A stretch of DNA of 64,000 bases from Rhizophagus irregularis (taxonomy: Eukaryota; Glomeromycota; Glomeromycetes; Glomerales; Glomeraceae), in contig NC_089441.1 in the NCBI RefSeq assembly GCF_026210795.1, positions 4,712,001 to 4,776,000 on the forward strand, read 5' to 3'. The notes below the pieces were generated by a model. It made no database searches. It was not told the origin of the DNA and saw nothing but the letters and a program-made list of their open reading frames with translations. Below are positions 47,350 to 59,520 of this stretch, piece after piece (within the stretch, counting starts at the first letter, position 1; each line of letters begins with the position of its first letter). Position numbers and translations under genes: made by a program.

Positions 47350-50136
47350 ATGTATAATAATAACAATAGCTATAAATTAAATATTCAACCAGAAGATGAA
47401 AAAAATCAGGTAATAAAGGATCAGATAATATAGAAGAAGTAGAAAATATAAATGTATTGGATGTAAAAGATATTGATATATTGGAAGATGAAGATTTATA
47501 TAATGATGATGATTATGTAGAAGAAGATAAATTAGAATTGAAGAAAGGAATGACATTTGAAATATAGAAAATTGCTAAAACTTATCTTAAAAATTTTGCA
47601 AAGTAACAAGGATTTTCCTTTCATAAGAGAAGATGTGAAATAGATCTTATTGACAATATTACAATAAGAAAAAGAACTTTTGAGTGTTCCCATGCATATA
47701 CATATGATTCAGACAAGGCTATTTTAGAAGAAAATAGGAGAGATAGAAATTCAGAAATGATCGGATGTGCTATGTACGTTAATATGGCTTTTTCTAAAAC
47801 AGCTAAAGGTGTTCGAATTAATAGTATTATTAGTGAACATAATCATTCACTAAATCCTCTTATCATAAAAACTGCACCAAAATTTCAAAGACTTACCAAT
47901 GAAATGCTTGAAAAAATCAAATTCTGGATAATTGAAGGAAAAATGAAAATGTCAAATCAATATAATTTACTTGTAGCATTTTTCTCTGATAAGACAATTA
48001 ATAAAAAAGATTTAAGTAATGCTATACAGAAAATTTAAAAAACAAATAGTGCCAGATAAAAATGATGCTTGTCAAATGCTTACTAAGTTATATTTAGAAA
48101 AAGAGAATAATCCAATATGAATAGTAAAATCATGAGTTGATCCTGAAGAAAGAAGACTTAATTCTTTATTTTGGATGTCCTCTGATCAGATTATTGCTTA
48201 TGAAAGATATCATGAATCATGATTAAGGTTGCTTGCCGAAACCTAGGAGTTTAGGCAAGATGGCGTTTCGCTGAAAAGTGAAATTCTGCTGAAACTATAT
48301 TAAAGTTATATTAAAAAACTGGCGAAACTTTGGAGAATGGCGAAACTGCCGAAACTTATTATAAATGCCAAAACTGCCAAAACTCTGCCGAAACTATAAT
48401 AAATCTATAGTAAAATTTTGATGAAACTAATCGTAAGATTTTGAAGAGGTTTAGACAAGCAACCTTAATCATGATGTTGTTATAGTCGATACAACATCAA
48501 GAACTAATCAATTTGACATGATACTATTATTATTTACAGTTGTTAATAATAATTTTAGAAATCTTATAGTTGCAGCAGCCCTTTTAGAAGATGAAACTGA
48601 AGTAATATTTACCTGGATCAAAACTAGTTAGACCAGTTATGCTATTAATTGTAATTTTACTGCAAGTATTCAGAGTTCTCAACATGCACACGTCAAATGA
48701 CCAAAAACAGGCAAAAAAAATGGCTAGAATTGCATAAACTATTCGCAAATTTATATAAACTATTTACAAATAGTATAGGTTAATTTGCAAATAGCCAAAA
48801 ACAGCCAAGAATAGCCAAGAATAGCCAAGAATAGCCACTGCTTTTCACGCTATTTTTTTTGCTGATTTTTAGCATTTCAAACTGTGATGCTGAAGTATCT
48901 AATAAGATAATTAAAGAAAAACTCAACCAAACTTCAAGAATAAGTGAAGTTGTTGAAGAGGTTCAAGCTATATTTGATAAACAATTAAAAAAAGCAGTAT
49001 TTAACTGAATATATGAACAAAATTCCAACTAGAGGTTTACCAAGTATAATGGAAGAATATTTTCTGGGATTAGATACAGTATTAAAAGAATATCTTATGT
49101 CACAAATATTTCAAAAGCAGCGTGATCAGATAGCACAGTCACTCTGCTATGATATTATAATGATTGGTTATTTTTATTAGAGGTAAAAAATTTTAATTTT
49201 AATGGTAATCATGTACACAGACACTTGGTTTTTACATTTTGATAAGATTGATAATCAAAAACACAAAAAAAAATTTGCTCATTTTATTATTTTTAGTTGA
49301 TGGATGATTTTTATCAAACAGATATTGCCAGAGAAGACAATTATGATCAATCACAGTCTTTACTTTCTTCATTACTTGGTAATATAATACAACATAATGT
49401 TCAGGAAGTATGGAAAGCAAATAGACATCGTGGCCAACAAACAGCACCTCAATATGTGATTATACTTGATGATGGATCACATTTATGTATATGTCTTTAA
49501 CTCATCAATTGTGAGATTGTATGCAGATATTTTTTCTAAGTTATGTCATATTCATCTAATACTCAATTCCATATTATGCTTATTCTACAATGTTGGTATA
49601 ATAACAAGAAATATCAAATGAGTCAACAAGAACATTATTTAGTACTAGTTTATCAAATTAAAAACAATGAAACAGATTTTTTTTTGTCTTAATTATCATT
49701 TCAACATTTTGAGAAAGTTAGGCAAATGCCTAATATTAAACAATTGCAAGGCCTTAAACAGAAATTCAGGTTCAATATAGACTATGCTAAAAAGATACTT
49801 GATTATACTATACAAGCAGATAAACTTAATGAACTCATTAGTCAACCTGAAAGTTTTATTGAAGAAACGAAAGAAGAACTATCAAATAATCAGGAAAATA
49901 TTGATAGTATTGTTAAAGATCCAATACAAGTTAAGCATAAAGGATAACAACCTAATAGGTATAAATCAGGAGGTAAAACTTCACGAAAAAGAAAAAAAAC
50001 TATTAAAGATATCACAAATGTAAATGATCAATAATCTGGACTAATGATTCAAGATTTTAGCAATCAAAAACATGTAAAACATTATCAAAAATGTAAAAAA
50101 ACTGGTTATTATACTTCACGATGCTCAGGAATATAA
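47350..50136 (+). pseudogene. MULE (FAR1-like) transposase, decayed, with a MITE inside
   Basis: Remnants in order: acidic N-terminal region (LEDEDLYNDDDYVEEDKLEL); FAR1-type zinc cluster with FECSHAYTYDS, IGCAMYVNMAFSK and ISEHNHSLNP (about 47680-47855); MULE catalytic domain starting SLFWMSSDQIIAYERYH and continuing DVVIVDTTSRTNQFDMILLL (about 48150-48540), then LIVAAALLEDETEV; a SWIM zinc finger (YVIILDDGSHLCICL, then CEIVCRYFF, about 49455-49535); and a degenerate CCHC-like knuckle CKKTGYYTSRC near 50094-50130. Stops and frameshifts occur throughout. A 244-bp hAT-type MITE splits the catalytic domain at 48224-48467, and a further foreign segment (about 48690-48880) with AAGAATAGCC repeats interrupts it again. 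MULE transposases of this FAR1-SWIM type are abundant in arbuscular mycorrhizal fungi. Confidence 0.75.
48224..48467. mobile_element. hAT-type MITE, copy 2 (244 bp)
   Basis: Termini TAAGGTTGCTTG and CAAGCAACCTTA; perfect 8-bp duplication ATCATGAT at 48216-48223 and 48468-48475. Same length and orientation as the copy at 15407-15650, with about 16 differences by eye, mostly transitions. Inserted into the MULE transposase remnant. Confidence 0.88.
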
Positions 50137-51404
50137 ATATATGTAGTAAAGTTAAAAGTTAGCAAAAATAAAATCATTTTTTTTGAAATAAGTATCTTTT
50201 GTTAGTTGTTGTACAATTGTGATCAAAATTTTTTTTTTAAGAAACGCATATTATGTACAAATGCGTTTTATTAAAATTGTAAAAATAGTGTACAGAGTAA
50301 ACTATTACAAATTAAAACCACTCCTACTCGTTAAAACTAAGATGCCAGGTTTGCCAATAATTCAAAAGTAAAGAAATGAAACATCTAAAATACAAATACC
50401 TAAACTTAATTAACTACAATCAAATATCAATTACCCATTACATCCAAACAGTCAAATAATTATACGTTCTAACTAATTTCACTAATGCATCATTATTCCC
50501 TTACAGTATATCTCTTAGACCATTTACAATAAATTTGAATCTCTGAGGAATTTTTTGGAAATTCTTCTTATTTTCATTATGATTATTGATACAGAACCTA
50601 AAAAGAGGTGTGGCATTAATTCTGGCAGCAAATAATTTTTAGGTCTAAAGGATGGAGTGGAATAATAGCATTAACAGTCATTTTATAACTAAGGGTTATT
50701 AAATTCGGTAAGAAACTGCATCACAAGTTGCAAATAACCAATCTGTTTTCTACTCCCATCCGTGTTCTTGATTGAAGTTCTACCTCTTTAATAAATGAAT
50801 TAGAGAAGCCATTGAGAAAGAAAGATTTGTCATCCGGAATATCATTGACTACTACCTAGAACTTTTCTCTTTTTGTTCCAAAAGATTTCAACTGGCCGGA
50901 AGCCACAGGTAAACTGCAGAATGGAATACTGTAGCTCAATCTCTTTTGTTAAAGGCATGAAGAATTGGTAGAAGCAGTGAAAACCATGGGTGGAGAGTTA
51001 GTAGATAAAGACATTAAGACTGAGGGTGAGGGCAAAATCTCAGGTGTTGTTAGCGAAAAAAGTGGCAACTTTGTGTTTAGACAGGACGTTCTAATTATTC
51101 CTTTACTTTCTTCTCTTTTTTCTTGTAGTTTTAGTACAAGTTCTTTTGTCAAATAAAGATGTAGATATGATTATCAGATCAACTGGATCTGATATATTAA
51201 TGATCATACTGATCAATAATGGTTACAGTAACATTTTATTATCAGCAAGAAAATAGGTTAGTTGATAACGGTCAGCTTTCTCTTGATCATGAGAGAAAGG
51301 TCAAAGTTTTCAGTAAAACCTTCACACCCACTTATTATAATAGTTAGTAGGAGTAAACAGGTGTTTATACATAAGAAAATTTAAATTTATAGGGGAGGAT
51401 AGTG
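50137..51404. other. Spacer, possible relict coding DNA
   Basis: Positions 50450-51170 are less AT-rich and carry short frames on both strands (for example EAVKTMGGELVDKD, plus) but no domain or splice pattern. Not called as a gene. Confidence 0.35.
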
Positions 51405-51515
51405 ATTTAACTTGGGTGATTTAACCTGGGCAGATTTTTAATAAAATATTAGATTGTAAAACTAATTTTATAAAAGAGGGAGTGATTTAACTTGGATGAT
51501 TTAACCTGGGAGGCA
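51405..51515. repeat. GTGATTTAACCTGG repeat (right)
   Basis: Two units of AGTGATTTAACTTGGRTGAT then TTAACCTGGG (about 51410-51440 and 51481-51511), separated by AT-rich DNA, in the same orientation as the array at 46832-47000. Confidence 0.65.
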
Positions 51516-52240
51516 AGTTAGCAAGACTCATATGTATAATATAATTTCATATATTTTTATAATAAAACTATAATTTTATATAATTAAAATTTAAACTTAA
51601 AAATTATTACTATATAGTTTAGTCAATGATGAAACCAAAACTAGTTGGTGACGAAACTGAAAATTTTTGGTAAAAAAAGTTTAGTCAGATATTACTATTC
51701 CAAATATTAAAATAGAAAAGCTTAAATAAAAACTATATAAAAAAAGATGCAGAAAGTATAAAAAGGAAAAGAAATGATTCACTCAAGTAGAATTATATAT
51801 AGGAAAAATAAAAGAAAATTATGTTTAAATAGATTACTAATTTAACATATTGTATTTTATCTTAGTAATCAAATACCATATATTACAGGTCATAATATCT
51901 CAAATATGATACAAATTTCAGGAAGTTGATTTTGTATTATTACATTTATAATTCAAATTTTTATTATAGCTATATGTATTATTTCAAAAACTTGTATAAT
52001 AATTAGAAAATTACTTATATCTAATTTCTGAATAAGATTTGATTTTCTAAATAATAAAATTGATAGAAAAGTAACTTTTTTCATATAAAAAAGGAGGATA
52101 CTATACATAGGGGAGTATATAACCTGTAATATACAGATCATAGTAAATTGATTATTATAAATAATAGATTGCAAAATTGGCACTTCATGCCTTAACTTAG
52201 CAATCAAACTATAGGTTATAAATAGCAGAATTGCCAATTT
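51516..52240. other. Gene-free AT-rich stretch
   Basis: Only a duplicated ATTGGCACTTCATG word (about 52178 and 52240), which may bound a small insertion. Confidence 0.4.
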
Positions 52241-52560
52241 GGCACTTCATGGTAATACGCAGTTAATTTCGGCCAGCACTATGCCCAGGCCCAGAATCTA
52301 GAAAGGAGCGGGCAAGTGTGGAAATGTTTCGGCCAGAATACAAGGCGCAGTAAATTATGAAATTTTGGACAGCTGGGAGTCTGGGACGCAATATCTCGCC
52401 ATCCAGGCAATCGATTCCAAATTTGGCATACATATAGGCCAGGTCACGAGCTTCCAAACAAGTCTAAAACCGCACGAATCCAATCACTGGAAGCGCTCCA
52501 AAGATCAGGCAGAAATTTCAGCATAGTGCCAGCCGAGTGACTTCATAAAATAAAATTATG
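52241..52560. other. GC-rich island of unknown origin
   Basis: About 300 bp with a base composition strikingly unlike its AT-rich flanks (for example TATGCCCAGGCCCAGAATCT, ACAGCTGGGAGTCTGGGACG). The only frame (minus strand, 52263-52457) begins MEARDLAYMYAKFGIDCLDG and is not recognised. Bounded on the right by ACTTCATAAAATAAAATTAT followed by GAAGT, which can fold back. Possibly a SINE-like or transferred segment. Confidence 0.4.
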
Positions 52561-52572
52561 AAGTATCAAATC

Positions 52573-52716
52573 CTGGTACATATTAGTCTATATATGGTAC
52601 ATTATACTCTAGTAGTCTAGTTGACTAATATGTACCAATAAACTATAACGTCCCGGTACATATTAGTCTTGACTAAGCCGGACACATTAATATATTAATA
52701 TATTAATGTATCCGGC
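52573..52716. repeat. Fold-back cluster with 40-bp near-perfect palindrome
   Basis: GGTACATATTAGTC and its inverse GACTAATATGTACC occur three times (about 52576-52668). They are followed by a 40-bp palindrome (52677-52716): GCCGGACACATTAATATATT followed by AATATATTAATGTATCCGGC, with a single mismatched pair. Likely a small element or its hairpin terminus. Confidence 0.6.
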
Positions 52717-54179
52717 TGGTCTATTTCAGTTCTAAATTATTACTATTAAAATAAATGAATTTGAGCTGGTTTAAATTAAATGAACTGGATTGTATAGTTA
52801 GTTTGATCCAAAATTAAGTCAGTTCATACTTTATATTAAAAATTTGTTAGAACTAAAGTATAGAAATAAACTAATTTGAGCCATTCAATTATGATTCTTA
52901 CATACAATATATTTTTTATTTTTATTTTTATCATGAAGACAGAAACCGGGATTACAAGTAAAAGGTAGAAGTATGAATTACAAAAACAATACTAAACTAC
53001 ACGATACAAATTGATCCGACCCCCAAAAGGAGTTGTCCCGTCTGATATTTACCAACTATTCTAGGCGTAACCGCCCATAAAAAGAGGTTCCAACTGATCT
53101 ATCATCCGTATTTTTCTTTCGTCCGAGGACGCCTGAATACATTGCAAATATATTATTGAAAATCACGTGACACCGTCAAAATCGCCTAGCAATTTTATAG
53201 TAAAAGGTCGGCTGGCTAAATAAAAATAAATGTAAAAATGATGGAGAAGCAGGATTTTAAAAAGATGAAAAAAATATGCTTGCCAAGTTCTAATCCATAT
53301 GTTTTGATATTTAAACTACCCAGTTTCTTTAATCTTTACTATTTACCTATTTGCTAATTTACCTCTTAGTTAATATACTAAATTTTGGATTTCTTTAAAT
53401 TTTTTATCAAATTTTATAGTTTATTCGTATTACTGTAAAGATGGTAAAGAATATTTAGGCGGTCTAGTTAGATTTAAGTAAAGTTTGCTTGATTGGAACA
53501 TTAAACTTGACCGATATTGTATAAAACCTTGTGATAAATGGATAAATCTTTGCGGACTATGGGACTATGGCAATTTAACCAAATTATCATAAAAAATGTA
53601 TATACTGTATATTATATATATGTTTTTTTTTTTAGAAAAAAAAAGACTTTTAAATTTTTTTTTATTATTATTATTGTTAATTCTGTAATTACAATAAAAA
53701 AAAGATTAACGTTAATAAGAAGAAATAAATATAAGTTACTTTTTTAAAAAAAAACTCCACAACAGGACAAGAAAAAAAAGCATTTATTTCTTCAGGGTTA
53801 TATAGTATATATTAAGTAAATATCTAAGGTACAAGGCTATATATGTAAAATATGTATAAACGGTATCTTCTATTTTTTTAAAAAAAAAGGATTTTTTTTT
53901 TTTGCCATAAAATTATTATTCACAGAAATAATTCACTATAAAGGAAAAGTAAAAAGAAATTATGGCGAAAAAGAAAAAACCTACATAAAACTTTTTATGT
54001 ACAAATGAAAAAAAAATGCAAAATGTAATGTAAAATGTATAATGCAATTGTTAATGAATGAAAAAAAAAGGATAATAGTTTAAGTGTGTATTATATATAT
54101 AAATGTGTAAATGTGTGATAATGCAAAAGTTGAAATTATTTTTTTTTCTTTTTTTCTTTTTTTTTTTATTTCTTATTTG
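52717..54179. other. Spacer and 3' flank of the receptor gene
   Basis: No gene seen. A GC-richer patch at 53010-53130 is unrecognised. T-rich DNA just below 54180 is probably the 3' UTR of the receptor gene. Confidence 0.4.
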
Positions 54180-56036
54180 TTATAGGGCAATTCCGGTTTC
54201 TGAATAAGAACTCCTTTGACTTTGATTTCCAGTATTTCTACTGGGACTATATTCCTCTATAACGTCATCTATACCATTTGCTACGAACGTGTCTGTGGGA
54301 TGTACTCTTACCATAGCATATGTTTGTTGATGTGGTAATGGTGAGGAAGGAGTAACATTAATGGATGGAACGGTTTCATCATAAACGGCTAACAAATGAT
54401 TAATATGACTGACACTACCACCACCAAAACTCATTTGGGGCTGTGATGGTAATGGTGTGGAATATTCTAAGGCCAAATCATCATCTCCTTCAACGTAACG
54501 ATTTGTTCCAAAATCATCATCATCCTCAATATAACGGTTTGTATCAAAATCATCATTGATATCATCCTCAACATAACGATTTACTCCGAAATCATCATTA
54601 TCAACATCAATTTCTAAAGTTTCTTGAATTCCTCGATGATGATAAGCAGGAGCAGGTCTTTCATGTAAATCTTCATCAACTTCATTTATAACAGTTCGAG
54701 TATCTATACCATCAATATTCATTCTTAAACCAGAAGTGAGATCAAAAGCAGCTTGTTCACTTGGAGTACGATGACCTGTCAAATATAAAATATTTTTCAT
54801 TCCAGATTTCTTTTCTTTATCAATCATAGCTCTTGGTGGAGGAGTAATTATTTTTGGAGAATCATCTGAAATAGATTGACGAGATCTTGGAGATCTTGGA
54901 GTTCTAGGAGTTCTTGGAGTTCTTGGTACAGAATGTTTTCCAAAACTTAATTGACCTTGAAAAGATCTAAGAGTTCCAACATTACCATTAATATTAGAAT
55001 TATTTCTTGATTGATCATCATTATTTGAAGGAAATAAGCAACAGAAAATTTTATCCAATTTTGCAGCAACAAGCCATCTTTTATAAGTTAAGACAGCTTC
55101 TTGACCAGTTCCAAAGAAAATGAATAAAATAAAACCGGAAAGAGGTTTTGCATAATCAACAAAAGTTACACCATGATTTTCACCCGGGAATCTAGTAATG
55201 GAGTGCCAATTTCTCTCACTCATATCAAAAGGGACGAAACCTTCCAAAAGATTTGAGAAGGTATTAAGAAGAGCGGCAGGTAAAGCAAATATGAGGTAAG
55301 TTACACAGAAAAGGACCAAGCGATAATAATAAGAAGTATTTATCCCAGATTCATTATAAGCCAAAAGGGATTTAATTTCGATACGTTTTTTGATAATAGC
55401 GTAAGATGTTAAACCTTTGAAAAAAAAAAAAGGGATTATGATTAATACACGAACGAATATATACTGTATATATATATACAACATTAATAGCTGACACAAT
55501 CAATACATACCAGCATAATAACATCCAACTATAGCTATTATTGGAGGCCACATATTATCCACGACGAAGAAGAACCAATTTTGTTGATGTACATTAGCAC
55601 ATCCAAGAATAGGACGTATACTATATTTAGCAGTTTGAACTATATAACTTAAACCAGTGAGAATAAAAGGGATTACCACAGTAATTACAAAAGCTATTAA
55701 AGCCTGACGTTTTTTAACTTGTACAGTCAAAATAATGGGGGAAGCAACATAAGAGTACATAGTATAAATAGTACAAGTAGCAGAACCCAAGAGACCAAAA
55801 CCTGCAGCAAGATAAAAAGGGGAAGCAAAAACCAAACACCAAATTTCCGCCTTATCTTCCAAAATTTCATAATCAGGCCATAAAATTGAATTCACGAAAG
55901 TTATAAAATTTGCAATCAAGACCCACATAGTCATAAATATAGCACCATAATTTCTAGTTTGTAAATGAAAGATTCCTGGTATAATACAAAGTATTACAGC
56001 CAACCCTGTCGAAATAGTGAACATCAAATCACCCAT
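54180..56036 (-). CDS. STE3: STE3-type pheromone receptor (seven-TM GPCR)
   Basis: Two exons (56036-55511 and 55414-54180) joined by a 96-bp intron give 586 residues. Family: fungal receptors for lipid-modified (a-factor type) peptide pheromones, in the plasma membrane and coupled to a heterotrimeric G protein. Exon 1 encodes TM1-TM5 (about 5-23, 30-52, 66-92, 112-133, 155-176), with family blocks NSILWPD, EIWCLVFASPFYLAAGFGLL and GCANVHQQNW. Exon 2 starts LTSYAIIKKRIEIKSLL and carries TM6 (about 207-228) and TM7 (about 263-283, GFILFIFFGTGQEA). The 300-residue cytoplasmic tail has a TPRTPRTPRTPRSPRSR run (repeated proline-directed sites) and three to four acidic NRYVEDD-type repeats. Basidiomycete-like STE3 paralogues are common in this group, so the ligand need not be a mating pheromone. 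The intron call avoids a spurious hydrophobic extension. Confidence 0.9.
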
Positions 56037-59000
56037 CTTTTATATCATATATATATTATGAGAGTAGAGTATAGTGGAGTTGTTCGTTAAAAGATGTCGT
56101 TAAAAAAAGGATTTTAAAAATGAAAGATTATAATTGGAATCCCCGACAAAGTTATTGTTGAATGATAATGTTGAGTAGGAGTAGGAGTTGTATAAAGTTA
56201 TCTTTTTTTTCTAAGCGCCCGGCCTTTAAGAAGAAGAAATTATATAATGTATTATTAAATTATTATTATTATTAGATAACTTTTTAAAAATACTGTAGTA
56301 TTTTTTTCTTTTTGATTAAAAAAAAAGGTTTTAAAAGAAAAAAAAAGAAAAAAAAGGTTTTATAAAAAGGGGGGAATATAAAATAATGAGAAATGTCGGA
56401 GAACCAAGGAAATAGGAAATAAATTAATAGTAAAGAATCGTGATAATTTAAAATTTAAATTTTTTCTTGAACCAGTCGAATCAACGACTGTCCAAAAAAA
56501 ATAACCTTTTTACTTTTTCTTCTGAAAAGAATGAAGATAAGAGAGAAAAAAATGAAATGAATGAACAACAGAAGGCTAAATAAGCGTAAAAAAAATTCGA
56601 AACACTAAAATTAATTATGGCTAATCTATAATTTAAGAAACTTCCTTTTTTTTTTTTATTTCAATTCTCAAAAAAGCAATAAATAAAGTTGATTAATGTA
56701 TATATATATGTAATATATATAATATATATAACAAAGACATTAAAAATATATATATGAAATATATAAATTAAAATTTTTAGAGCGCATAGAAAAAAATTTT
56801 AATTCATCAAAAGAAAAAAAAAAAGGGAAATAAAGAGTTAATATACATTTTATAATATTTCTTTGTAATGATCGAATTTAAACTAAACGGTTAAAAATAT
56901 CCAACAAATCATTCCTTGTTTTAAATTACTGTTACCCGAATATGGAAAGCATGCATTGTTTAAATTTGATGATGAAAAAAAAGTCAAATGCAAATTAAAA
57001 TGTTAAAAATGCCGATCCCGTTACAAGTTTATTTTAATAATTCAACTTCAAATTTTTAAAGTAAAGTATTTAAAAATCTATTACTAATAAAGGAAAGATG
57101 TTGTATAAACAAATATAACTTTGTGAGAGTCATAAGGATGCGATATATTAAAATAATTAAATATTTATATATATATATATAATAAATATATAATAAGTAT
57201 ATATAATAAACATATAAATATATAATAAATATATAATAATACATTTTATTATTATTATTATCACAAATTTGTTTAAATTCCTTTAATTAAACTTGTCAAT
57301 TCATACTGTTTAACAAAAAAGAATTAATACCAATTATAAATGTTTTGAATGTTGTAATTTTTTTAATTAACAATCAATCAAATTCATATTTTTTAATAGA
57401 ACTAAAAGAGTAATAAAAATTTCTTCCACGTTGATTACAACATAAATATAATATATGTTGTCTTCCATTGTCGGAATGGATCTTCATTGTTAATTTTACA
57501 AACGCATTGGTGTAACCCATTTTAAAATTTTTTACCATTCATCGGATTTTGGTTAAAAAAATTTCCCAAATATTAAAATCTTTTCTTCTTTTTAAGGTTG
57601 ACTTTAATTGTCCCATAAAAAGAAAAGAAATTCCGAAAACATTTCAAGAATATTATTCGGATCATTTTTGTGTATCAAGTGTGTAACCCGTAAGCGGGTA
57701 AAGGGTCTGCTAAGTACATTAAGTAATTCAAGTAATACAAGTGTCACTAATCCTAATTGGACTAAAAAAAGGTGAGTACTTTCTTTTGTATTACATTGCT
57801 TTTATAAGTTTGGTTGTGAAGGGTTGATTTACCTTCATTCGATTCGTTTTGATGAAAATCATTAAATGTAAAAATGGCGCAAATTTTAAATTGTGGCAAA
57901 AAAAAAAAAATTAAATATATTTGTTTTTTTTTCTCTTCTTTTTGATCTCGTAAAATTTTTCATATTTATGTAAACTAAATAAAGTGAATAAATGTGTAAA
58001 TTTTATTATATTAAGGCGTAAATGATTGTATCGTAATATTTTGAGATCTGACGACTGATAACCGTACATCAATTATTCTGGTTTTTAATCTTGGTTTTTT
58101 TTTTTAAACAAAGAGATGATGACGTAGATGGATCAATATATATTAATTATATTATCGTATTTTATATCATATTTCCTTGTATGTATCGTATTGTAATCGT
58201 ATTGTTTTATTTTGTTATACATTAAATTTCTATAATTTTAATAATTTCCATATTATTTTTAACAAAGAAAGTTTTATATTAATTACTCTTTGTTTCTCGC
58301 TGCGCCTTAATATTTAATTGGTTAGTTTTAATCGTATAAAGAATTTCGTTGTTTTTGACAGTTTTTGTCTCTAAGCTAAGCCTTCTCCATTCTTTACATA
58401 TTTATCTTATGCACTACTTACATTATTAATTGTCGGTCCCCGGAAAATTTTTAACAGTGCAATGTATTATGACATTAAATATCATGTCTCAATGTCTCAT
58501 GTTTTACTTCCTTTGTTTAATTTAAATGAATTTCTTTGTTCAAAAAGTTCTCCCTTGTCTTTTGTATAAATTGTATCATTATATGTTTAATGTCAATTGA
58601 ACTTTTTTACGTTTTACTTCAAATTTATTTTCTACTTTTAACCACAAAATGAAATCCAAACTATTGTTTTTATACACATTGGTTTATTTTTTTTGAACTT
58701 TTGGTCTATCACGTGACTTGAATTTAATTCGTGTGCGTGTTTTTCGTACAAAATTAATTAAATTAATTGGATGTTTTGTTTTACAACATTTGTTAAAAAT
58801 ATAACTTTTACTCGTTACAATCCTATTAATAAAAAAATTCATTGATAAATGATTCTTTTAAATTGAAGTTGGTCATGCATTTTTGGATTTAATTTATTTA
58901 AATTAATAGTAATTTTACCTCTTGATTAATTTGTCATAATTCTTTATATATATATGTATTTATATGCATTTATTAATAAACAAATAAATTACTTTTATTC

Positions 59001-59194
59001 ATTGTTCCGGTGCAAAAAAAGCGAAGGAATCGTGCTATCCATTCTTATGTACTTTGACTTACATATACGATTAATAATTATAGACGCTTCGATTCTTTGT
59101 CAATGTTTGAATGGAAAATTCTAATGAATACTATACATTATCAAGTAATTTTAAAATTAAATTTTATATGAATGTATAATACATGTGTATCACC
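56037..59194. other. Receptor upstream region and gene-free spacer
   Basis: 56040-56600 is the likely promoter/5' UTR of the receptor gene (CT- and A-rich tracts). 57160-57245 is an ATATAATAA microsatellite. The patch GTAACCCGTAAGCGGGTAAAG at about 57682 can form a short hairpin (ACCCG/CGGGT). 57700-59190 shows no gene; frames are short. Confidence 0.4.
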
Positions 59195-59520
59195 ATTTGA
59201 TTTGTCGATTTTTAATCCTTTTGGATGCCAAGTAATACTTACGATATATAATATATATTTGATTTTCGATTCTAATCCTTTTAGATGCCAAGTAATATTA
59301 CAAAAACTTACGATATTTGTAGACTCATATAATATATATTCGATTTTCGATCCTAATCCTTTTACAATTATTAACAATTATTAGATGTCAAATAATATTA
59401 CAAAAACTTACAATATTTGTAGATTCATATAAAATACCCCACTATTTGATTTTCGATTCTAATCCTTTTACAATTATTAGATGACAACATAAACTTACGA
59501 TATTTGTAGATTCATAATAT
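59195..59520. repeat. Imperfect tandem repeat, about 70-100-bp unit
   Basis: Four degenerate copies of a unit containing GATTTTCGATTCTAATCCTT then TTAGATGCCAAGTAATATTA and ACTTACGATATTTGTAGA. The frames on both strands inside it are repeat-derived. Confidence 0.7.

Noticed and set aside
55415..55510. N-terminal hydrophobic extension MCQLLMLYIYIQYIFVRV on the second receptor exon
   Set aside because: It is the translated intron: GTATGT donor and CAAAG acceptor restore a continuous STE3 fold.
57056..57244. 62-residue Tyr/Ile-rich frame
   Set aside because: Translation of an ATATAATAA microsatellite.
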